Below are positions 35,201 through 64,000 of a DNA stretch of 64,000 nucleotides, one piece after another. The number at the start of each line of letters is the position of its first letter. Position 1 is the first letter of the stretch. The notes below the pieces were generated by a model that was not told where the DNA came from, made no database searches, and saw only the letters and a list, made by a program, of their open reading frames with translations. This DNA comes from Siniperca chuatsi (taxonomy: Eukaryota > Chordata > Actinopteri > Centrarchiformes > Sinipercidae). Made by a program: the position numbers and the translations under genes. The DNA lies in contig NC_058046.1 of assembly GCF_020085105.1 (NCBI RefSeq), forward strand, positions 20,567,675-20,631,674, given 5' to 3'.

Positions 35201-36679
35201 GTCGGGGTTATGGACGTACAGACAGGTGAACACGGTCTGCGCCAGGGAGTGGCCCTCCAGCCATGTGATCTAGGAATACACACATACACACAAACATGCA
35301 CACATGAGTACTGGGTTTCCCACAGTGGTGCTGATCTAAAATTCAGTGGGCTTTAATGACCATAATGTCAAAAAACCTTCATGACTTTTTAATTCAGTTT
35401 TTTTTTTTCGTGGTTTGTCAGTTCAGAAAAAAACTGGTGATATGGTGATAGTTCAATATATAAAACAGCAATAAAGTATGTTGATATGAATATTGTATTT
35501 TCCTGTAAAGTGACAAACAGGTCAATCAAATGCAAACCTCTATATTCATATTATACACAAAACCCACACCGTTTACAGTGTGAGAAAGTGAAACTCACCA
35601 AACAGCAGAAACATGTGTCTATGATCCCAATGAGTTCAGGAAGACTAAGGTCTTTCACCTTGATGGCACCTTCCTAGAACGGACACAAGAGAGTAATACA
35701 AATTACTTAGACCTGGTTAATTATATTGTTTATATTAAACCAGACAATGCAATCAGAGCTGTACATTTATATTTAAGAAATTAGGCTTTCTGTCTTAATT
35801 CCTGACAGTTCACTGTTTTCATTGTATGCCAGTGAGAGGACAGCGGTACTATACCTTGATTGCCTGTTCAAAGTTGAGCACTTTCCTGTTGACCTGGTTT
35901 CCAATCATTCCTGCGTCCATCTTAGGATCCATCATCTCTATGGCTGACATGGCCTCAAACAGACCAAACCTGCCACCATACGAGAATGTTTTGTGTCTGT
36001 TTTGTATGTGTGTTTGCAAAGGTTCAAAAATCTTAAAGAACATTTCAATTTTATTTATTTATATAGCGCCAATTCATAACAGAAGTTATCTCATTGCACT
36101 TTTCCTATAGAGCAGGTCTAGACTGTACTCTTTATAATATTAATTACAGAGACCCAACAAATCCCACTTCATTTGAAGACTAATACCAATAATAATATAC
36201 AAATAATTACATGGATTTCGGGTTTCAAGGCATTACTCTGTGTTGTCAATGCTATGACGTCTCTGAAACAGTATTTAGACTTCTGGACATGAAAACTCTC
36301 TACTGAAATCAGCGCTAATCAATTTTTACCTAGCGTTAAGTGGAAAATGTGTTTTGTCATTTGAGTGAAGTGACCCTTTAAAGTGTGAGTCTGCAAAACG
36401 CATTTTGTCCTACTCACAGTTTGTCATGAAGCAACTCTCCAAGGTTCAACTCTGCATAAATAAAGGATGAGGACAAGGAAGAAGAAAAGGAGACACGTTA
36501 GTCCCTTTCATAACTGCCCACATCGACTAACACACACAATCACTAGCAGAGCCTGTACCTTTGCATGCGCCCTTAAACTCATGTGTAATATCAACCCAGT
36601 TGGCATTGTTCTTCATCTTTTCTGGGATGCCCAACCCCCAGCCAGCATCATCATCCTCAACTGCTGACTTCATCACCAT
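29278..36679 (-). CDS. naa35: N-alpha-acetyltransferase 35, NatC auxiliary subunit (22 coding exons)
   Basis: NAA35 (MAK10) is the large auxiliary subunit of NatC (with NAA30 and NAA38), which acetylates N-termini such as Met-Leu/Met-Ile/Met-Phe on ribosomes. Exons in transcript order: 36679-36559, 36451-36418, 35969-35855, 35673-35599, 35269-35102, 34656-34590, 34444-34401, 34290-34240, 33686-33603, 33480-33366, 32841-32663, 32438-32379, 32172-32066, 31877-31811, 31473-31375, 31163-30985, 30827-30691, 30594-30527, 30423-30283, 30056-29934, 29674-29594, 29337-29278. All phases agree; 724 aa (human 725). Hallmarks are [75 protein letters not shown], a lysine-rich KKTKKKKK stretch and the end KYFPVVKII. 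The 5' coding exon starts at an acceptor 36687, so exon 1 is noncoding. Confidence 0.96.
33226..33247. repeat. (GT)n microsatellite
   Basis: A GT run in a naa35 intron; a second, interrupted GT tract (33336-33359) lies just beyond the donor of the neighbouring exon on the minus strand. Confidence 0.85.
33867..33901. repeat. (ATT)n microsatellite
   Basis: A trinucleotide run in naa35 intron between exons at 33686 and 34240. Confidence 0.85.
34883..35062. repeat. telomere-like (CCTAACC)n-containing interspersed repeat
   Basis: It starts 'gtttgtttcactatccccgt', then runs through degenerate CCCTAACCTTAACC units (34935-34990) and ends 'atgtggacctcaatttttgt' beside a CA run. The block is a repeat type common in fish and other vertebrates. 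It lies in naa35 intron 5. Confidence 0.5.
36044..36167 (-). mobile_element. retroelement 3' tail, minus orientation
   Basis: Its reverse complement matches 49170-49295 almost base for base: GTGGGATTTGTTGGGTCTCT, GTCTAGACCT, CTCTATAGGAAAAG, GGCGCTATATAAATAAA. The end carries an AT-rich repeat tail typical of SINE or LINE 3' ends. The family name is uncertain. Confidence 0.6.
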
Positions 36680-36979
36680 GGTGACTGCTAATGAGAAACA
36701 CAAAGAGAACCAAAGGACAAAGTGTTCAAAATATTACAAAATATCAGCTATAACAAACATTTTTTAACTAGGGGAAAATGACAAAATATTTTGTGACAGT
36801 GTGGGACTCATGGGCCTGACTGCAAAACAGATCATGTCAACATAACATTCATTTAGAGAATGAACAATAGCACAACTCAAAAACCAGCACACCTAAATGG
36901 AATGTTTATTTATTTATTAATCACTTGTTATTAATTAAACCTGTGTTTTGGAAGTCAAACTGTCCACAGTAAGAAAATT

Positions 36980-37062
36980 CTAACATAAAACATACTCATG
37001 AATATTATCGCCATATTCTGCAAATAGAGCCCCCTAAATCTTACACACTGAACCTTTTCAAA
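36980..37062. repeat. possible MITE end fragment
   Basis: The words 'tctgcaaatagagccccct' and 'aaatcttacacactgaacct' are familiar from a teleost MITE end. No second end is visible. Confidence 0.25.
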
Positions 37063-37510
37063 TCCAACAGAACAAACTTAAATGGCTACAATTTCCTACA
37101 AGGTGCTGTATGTTCTTGGAAACTTTTGCACATTAATGTTTATACTTACTACTCTACTCCTGGAAAGCTGGACAGGTAGCATATTATGATCTAGGGCAAC
37201 AGTAGAGGATTAACATCATACTTTGTGAACTTATTTGAGAAGCTTAAGTTAGAGCCTAAAAGGGTGTAAATTGCACCCTTGAGTGCACTGGAAAGTCTCA
37301 GCCTTTCAAACCAATAACATGTCAGTACTGTCACGGCTAAGGGAGAGAACGAAAACACACATTTCTGTATGACGGATTTATTCATCTTTTGATTTATTTA
37401 TTTGAGGTATATTTACATAATAATGTTTATAGCATATCTATCAGATATTCCGAAATACATTTTCATTGAGATTAACTAACTGAGCTAAGGGGCAACAACT
37501 GCAGCCAGTG

Positions 37511-37529
37511 ATATATGTATGTATGTATG

Positions 37530-37605
<76 letters not shown>
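37511..37605. repeat. (TATG)n/(TA)n microsatellite
   Basis: ATGT units pass into a TA run of about 35 units, in naa35 intron 1. Confidence 0.95.
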
Positions 37606-37608
<3 letters not shown>

Positions 37609-38123
37609 GATTTTCCGTTACCACATGCAGGTAAAATAATTACAGGTTAAAGAAGATATTGATGCATTTCCTTCAGTCTGGCATTGGTAGGTATCTCATT
37701 GAGAGAAAGAGAACTTAGCTAACAGTTACATGTCAAACAAACACAGTCTGTCAGCTTATTTTGCTATTTTGGCACTATTCTCAACACCAGTGTACCGTTA
37801 AGGAGTTAAACCAAATTTGTGCTGTTTATAAAAACGACGTACGTTACAAAAACATTAAGAGCAGGATGCAGTTCGGTAATTCATGCAAGGTATTCGTGGT
37901 AGACAGTAGACGTGACATGCATAGGACATGTTAGCTAGCTATCACCAACGTCAAAGTAGCTTGCAGTACCGTGTGCTAACAAGCTAATGTTGCCCACAGT
38001 GGATAATTCCTGTGAACAAAGCCTGAATACCGTCAGTTTAACACGTTATTTAATTTGATCAGCTATACAAAACACTAATACTGTTACCGGAAAGCCATAT
38101 TTGGGTTGTAAATTAGCACGTAC

Positions 38124-38215
38124 CTTAGTATTTTGTATTAACCATGTAGCTAATAAAGATCTCTTAGAAGACTGTAAAGATCGGCGCATAAATTTAACGT
38201 CATAGGCCACTGTCA
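38124..38215 (-). other. naa35: putative noncoding exon 1 of naa35
   Basis: On the minus strand a strong donor (ACTAAG|GTACGTGC) ends at 38124. It would join the acceptor before 36687 that leads to the naa35 start codon. A ZNF143-like motif lies just upstream at 38217-38233. The transcription start itself is not visible, so the right edge is approximate. Confidence 0.5.
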
Positions 38216-38216
38216 A

Positions 38217-38233
38217 CCTGGGAAATGTAGTCC
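38217..38233 (-). promoter_or_regulatory. ZNF143/STAF-like motif in the naa35-agtpbp1 divergent promoter
   Basis: On the minus strand it reads GGACTACATTTCCCAGG, a near-perfect match to the ACTACAnTTCCCAG core. It lies between two head-to-head genes, with divergent donors at 38124 (naa35) and 38541 (agtpbp1). The roughly 400-bp region probably acts as a shared promoter. Confidence 0.6.
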
Positions 38234-38389
38234 TTGATGGAGATCAAGCCCTGATGGACAGTTTATAGCTTAAACCTGGCCAGTGTAGGTACAAATCTAA
38301 ATTAATGTTATATTTTGGTGAAGGTTATGTGATGCACTTGGCTCATTCGGGAGCTTTCCATCCTTGTCGTAACTGAGAAACGTACTCTC

Positions 38390-38541
38390 GCGTTGTTCAC
38401 CGACAGCCCCTCTGACAGTTGGGGCTGGTCTCATCACAACATCAGGGCGTTTCAGGCAACGCTCATACACATAGCAGCAGTCTCCCTTATCTTGGAATCG
38501 GTCGTCCCTGAATGGGACAAGTACAGTTCCTTTCCATACAG
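38390..38541 (+). other. agtpbp1: putative noncoding exon 1 of agtpbp1
   Basis: A GC-richer stretch (TCTCGCGTTG, GACAGTTGGGGCTGG) ends in a possible donor (ATACAG|GTTCGT). The next matching acceptor, at 40060-40061, opens the exon that carries the agtpbp1 start codon. The donor is not consensus-perfect, so this is moderate at best. Confidence 0.35.
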
Positions 38542-40088
38542 GTTCGTAAAATCCTCGTTCTTGTTAGTATTATACAGGCCTATTGCTTTAGCTAACATCG
38601 CCTGTGTGCTCTTTATTTAGCATTATTGCTAGCCTATTCCTCCGTCCCCTACCCGCTGTCGCAGACAGGCGGCCGTTAATGAGTGACTAGTCCAGCAGGT
38701 GCAGCAGCCACCAGCCTCAGCTAGGTTATCTGACTTAGCATCTTGTAAAAACAGCCTTGCCTAGCCTTTTACCTTGCTAACAGTAGCCTAATGACAGTGA
38801 CTAACCCACATTTCCCTTCAGGCTGGTGTTTGGACAGTAACGTTAGCTTATCATGATTTCTAAATGGATTTTGGATTCTGGTTTATGGAATGAGGCAGCG
38901 TACGAGGTTATTGTAGCCAGGCCACCATCTGTTCCATGTAAGCTGGCCTCCACAACATGTCAGTTTTACAGTTGCTTTGTAGAAAGCTTCAGATAGATTA
39001 TCCTTAACATAATAAGGCTGGCCTATAGCTATCCCTGAGCTCCTCCTCAGCCCATAAATACCAAGGCGAAACCTTAGATCCTCAGGTGTGTTCATCTGTT
39101 TGCAAAATACCTGTCTATTTAGAAAGGGTGCTGGGCTTTTGCAGTCTGACTCTGCAAGCTTTGGAAAAGCCAGACTGAGGAGTTGAGGTTAGCCAGCTTA
39201 TTTAAAAACTTATTTTTAATTGAAAAATACTTTCAACATCTTATTGTTGTGTGTTGATGTTTCCGGCTTTTAACGGCTTTGTGTGTTGTATTGGTAAAAA
39301 TATGTCATTGTCATTTGAGCACATTATAACCTTGTTTTAAAAGCCCCATATAAAAAAAATGTAAAAAAAACAACTCCATCTTTATCTGCCACATGTTGAC
39401 TGAATGCTTTAAATGTTACACCTGCATTGTTTATGATTCATCTTATCTCAACCCATAAACGCTCCTGTATTCACTGTCTGACCTAATCTAAAACTCTTGG
39501 GAGACACTGAACTGTTGTTGTAGTCACTTGCTGAATGATGCTGTTTTTCTCTTTTTTTGAAATAAGTTTTGGCCCTTTATCGTTTGATGTATTGTAGCAG
39601 AACGCTAATATTGTTTTTTTCAAACCGTGTGTTCAAATTACCTTGTCTACAGGTCTTTTGTCTCTAGACATTTGAGATCTGCTGCATGTAGGGCGGCCCC
39701 TTTGTTTGTTGTAAAATCAGTCAGGAGGTTCTGTGTACCGTCAGTATGAGCCATCTATCTGCAGGTTGTCCCAGCACTCACTGCTAAACAGGAACACCTT
39801 GGACAGTCACTAGTTTGTTACAAGACCAACACTTATGGACAGATCAACGCATTTACAACTGTGGGCAGATTAGATTTAGAGTCATCTGGTTTTGGCATAG
39901 TTGCAGGGCTGACTAGAGCCTGAGGTTACAACAGAGGGAGTTCAGTGGGATCTCTTTTGGCACACAGGGAAAAGGTTGATCATGCTCATTTCTAAAATTG
40001 TGCAGAATGTTTATGCTTGTCCTTTTTGGTCAGTGAGGTCTTTATTTTCTTTCTCTTGCAGACGACATGAAATGTTGATGTGGTAAAA

Positions 40089-60957
<20,869 letters not shown>

Positions 60958-62124
60958 GTTAGTTAAGTGGAGCATGTTGCAAAGTCTCACAAACACACAC
61001 ACAAACCACAACACACAGTTCATGCAGGTGCACACAGATGCTGTGAGACTATTTAGAGAGAGAGCGTTCCTTTTAATGGTTAGAAACACGGCTCACAAAC
61101 AAACCATACACACTTGAGGAATATAGTCTGTGATCTCATAGAAACAAGAAGGCAGGCGAATTTCAGAACTTTTTATTTCTCGACAGTGTACATTCAGTGT
61201 TGTTATCCTCATGCAACCTTCCCAAGATATCTAAGATTTTGAAAGTGTGTTTTCTGTTGCCAAAAATCCTACATGGAAAACAGTAAAATGGTTACAGACT
61301 GTTTTCTTTTTTTATCTGCACAAAACACCCTCCTAACTTAACTGCCAGACACATTTCACTCTTGGCACTGATACTCAACAGTGTGACTGTCACTCCGGAT
61401 CTCCTCTGAAGCACTACTCAAGAAACAAATGAAGGCCTGCATTTATACAGGGCTGCTTTGAGCATCATTGAAATTCTATCAGAGTATGATGACTATAATG
61501 ACAACTCTGGAGTGAGAGAGAAATGGGTATGAATAATTGTCAGCAGTGCCATTATTTCTCTATGAGACCGTAAAACAGCCTCAAGCTTTTTTTTTTTTTT
61601 TTTTTTTTTTTCATAAAAGCATTTACACCTACACAGTGGGGTTTTCAGGGCCAGTCAATGGCACCGTGTGGATTAAATGCACATGGAACATGCAAACTAG
61701 TACACTGCCTTCCTGCACAGTCGCTTGTAGTTGGAATATATTAGCACAAAGTAGGAAAGAAATATTTTAAAGTGGTCAGTGTCAGAGCATGTCCTCATTC
61801 ACTTAAGTGCCAGTGCATACAAGGGAAGGCAGCATTGAATATGTTAATCTTACCAGTCATACCAGTACAATGTATCTTCACATTGTTTATACCTCTTGTC
61901 ACACCATGTTTGCTTCTTACAAGAGTATCAGCAGTGATTCATTAGACCGTTCATCTTGATTATTGTCTTGGAGTTCACAACTTAATGCTCTGGTCTCTCT
62001 CTTCGCATACTATAGACAATTCTTTGACAAACAAAAAGTAACTTCATTTTTCTTTCCTCAGTGTGTGGTGGTGTTGTAGTAGTAGTAGTAATAATTGCCA
62101 AAGCAACAATTTTTCCCCTTCAAA

Positions 62125-62393
62125 TTAGTGCTGAAAAGATTAGTGTATTAATCATTCATAAATCAATTTTGGTAATTATCATTCTCTGGTTCGAGCTTCT
62201 CCAATGTGAGGATTTGCTGCTTTTCTTTGTTTTATATGACTTAACATCTTTGGGTTTTAGACAGTTGTTTGGATAAGATAAAACATTTGAAGATGTCATA
62301 TTGGGTTCTGGAAAATTGCCATTGACTTAGTAGTCAATAGTAGTAGTTGGTAGATTATTCAATACTGAAATGAATCAATACTCGCAGCCCTAC
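62125..62393. mobile_element. MITE, family A copy 2
   Basis: Shares 'gtgaggatttgctgcttttc' and 'aacatctttgggttttagac' with the family of 42167-42526 and ends 'tactcgcagccctac', the usual border of this teleost MITE. It is shortened and diverged. Confidence 0.55.
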
Positions 62394-63892
62394 TTCAAAT
62401 GTTTTTTTTCTGATTTCATTAAAACCCAATAAATGGAAAAGTATTGAAGTCATAACCGTCCCCTTTGCAACACAGTGTGCTTGCTAAAATTAGGAAAAGT
62501 CATGAAATATCAGGTTGATAAACCAGTGTTAAGCATGTTTATTGAGCTTTTAAAGATAGCCAAAGAGGACCCAAAACAGACCCTAGGGGTTAAAAGACAA
62601 ATGAGGAAAATTAAGTTTTAGCTATAAAATCATGATCAAAATCAAAGTTCATCCATATTTTACTTCTACATCCTAACAAATGGCCGCATAGCTTTACCGT
62701 ATATAAAATCAACTCTATTAAAATCCCCTGTTCGGAAATATGAGTTCCACACAGATTAGACTGTACTGCCACAAATAAATTATTAAACTTGGCCAAACCC
62801 AAGCTGTGACCACCAAAGTTATCTTAATTTCTTTTTTTTAAATGTCAGCGTTCACTCCTCCACAGATTTGTTAAAGCAGTTGATTCAAGAATGGCTTTAA
62901 ACTCAAAACCACTTAATGCTCACGTCTCTCCCAGTGTCTCCCAGTCTCTCTCTCTCTCTCCTACTAACCTGCTCTACTCTCATATTGATATATTCATTCA
63001 TCATTTATGTGTCTGATCATTAAGGGACTCCAAAAGTGTTCTGGTGCTTGTGTGTTTGCTTGAGTATCCTTTGGGATTTTGTTGCTCTCCATCCCGGGTT
63101 TATGGTTTTTATGCATGGGGCTTGGTATGGTACCACTTACCATTTAATAGGTCATCACAACAATGATATTGTGGCCATTGGAAGGCGTCTGCAAATAACT
63201 GGGTGTCTCGGAGCGAGTAAATGGGTGGATACGGACATGGGTGTGTTTCTGTGTGAGTGTAAGGAAGACAGAAAGAGATGTGGAGGTTTATTCATTGTGA
63301 ATGAAGGTAATTGGGGGTTTTAATGTACATACATGGATCTGTATATTAAGATGGACTGTATATAAAGATGATGGATGCAGAAACTGTAACCCAAGGAAAG
63401 GAGAGATTGTTTTTTTCTGTAATGGTCTGTAATGGTTGACTCACAACTCTCATTATCTGTTTGGACAATATTCTGTCCATCCACATCATTACACACACAT
63501 ACACATTTACTATACATATACTGACGCACAGTTTTTCCCTCTGTCTCCCTCTCTCTCTCTTGCACTCACACACTGGTGAGCTTGGTGGGAGATCATTGTC
63601 TGAGCCCCCTGATCGACTGTCTCCCTGGGATCACATTTCAGACCATTAACACCATTAAAAAGCCACTAAAGCCACTAAAACCTCAAAGAACCAGCAACCA
63701 TTTAACCATTAAGACAAACAGGAAAAAAAACAAAAAACTACTTCATCAGAGTACACAAGCACAGTTTGTTTCCTGCTTCTATTTTGTTATGGTTTTAAAA
63801 TATATTTTAAATTGTATAATATTATAGTAGAATTTTTTTTTTTAAACTAAAATGTTTGTATTTTATTTTAGATACTTTCGTTTTGCTATTAT

Positions 63893-64000
63893 TTAGAGCT
63901 GAAACAATTCCTCAATTAGTAGATCGACAGAAAATTAATCTGCAACAATTCTGATCATCAGTTAATCCTTTGTCATTTATCAAGCTAAGATGCCAAACAT
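63893..64000. mobile_element. MITE, family A copy 3, cut by the window end
   Basis: Begins TAGAGCTGAAACAATTCCTC and continues 'gtcatttatcaagctaagat', matching the left half of 42167-42526. The right half is outside the window. Confidence 0.5.

Larger units (their letters stand above)
60958..64000 (+). other. agtpbp1: agtpbp1 last-visible intron, no exon found
   Basis: From the donor at 60958 (CAG|GTTAGT) to the window end I find no exon that would complete the expected acidic C-terminus. The stretch holds a T24 run (61588-61611), a MITE copy at 62125-62393, a CT run near 62949-62962, and part of another MITE at the right edge. Confidence 0.6.

Noticed and set aside
63461-63649. Possible last agtpbp1 exon ending SLSEPPDRLSPWDHISDH
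   Set aside because: It lacks the acidic DEDEPRF/VDYSAES block expected at the CCP1 C-terminus and has no convincing acceptor.

Overview
The window is genomic DNA of a ray-finned (probably teleost) fish. Genes are split into many short exons with GT...AG introns. Introns are full of (CA)n/(TA)n microsatellites, and the interspersed repeats are of fish type: a Tc1-like transposon with 212-bp inverted ends, hAT-type MITEs, a Penelope-like fragment and non-LTR retrotransposon remnants. I rebuilt five protein-coding genes by joining exons by hand and checking reading phase across every junction; all joins are phase-consistent.

Layout. (1) 1-1.2 kb: possible last exon of an unidentified upstream gene. 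(2) 3.56-12.95 kb, plus: lmbrd2, 17 coding exons, 686 aa, nine-pass membrane protein. (3) 16.0-20.15 kb, plus: golm1, nine coding exons, about 406 aa, Golgi type II membrane protein. (4) 20.2-26.4 kb: long gene-poor stretch with a TA-flanked MITE and a broken LINE. (5) 26.44-27.95 kb, plus: five-exon granzyme/trypsin-like gene whose catalytic serine is alanine. (6) 29.28-36.68 kb, minus: naa35, 22 coding exons, 724 aa, auxiliary subunit of the NatC acetyltransferase. (7) 40.09-60.96 kb and beyond, plus: agtpbp1 (CCP1), 24 coding exons giving 1188 codons, a tubulin deglutamylase; its last exon(s) lie past the window end.

Gene order. golm1 and naa35 are tail to tail, and naa35 and agtpbp1 are head to head, the arrangement known for human 9q21. 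lmbrd2 (human 5p13) and a granzyme-type protease (granzyme A/K are on human 5q11) sit beside them. Human 5p/5q11 and 9q21 segments are together on chicken Z, so the window probably keeps an old vertebrate linkage.

Most notable observations: a phase-compatible alternative first exon inside agtpbp1 (43.80 kb); a serine-protease homologue with intact fold residues but no catalytic serine; a Penelope-like GIY-YIG fragment between 244-bp inverted arms that carry a hammerhead-like core; two strong intronic hairpins (10.65 and 50.12 kb); and (GT)n tracts directly in front of splice acceptors in four different genes.
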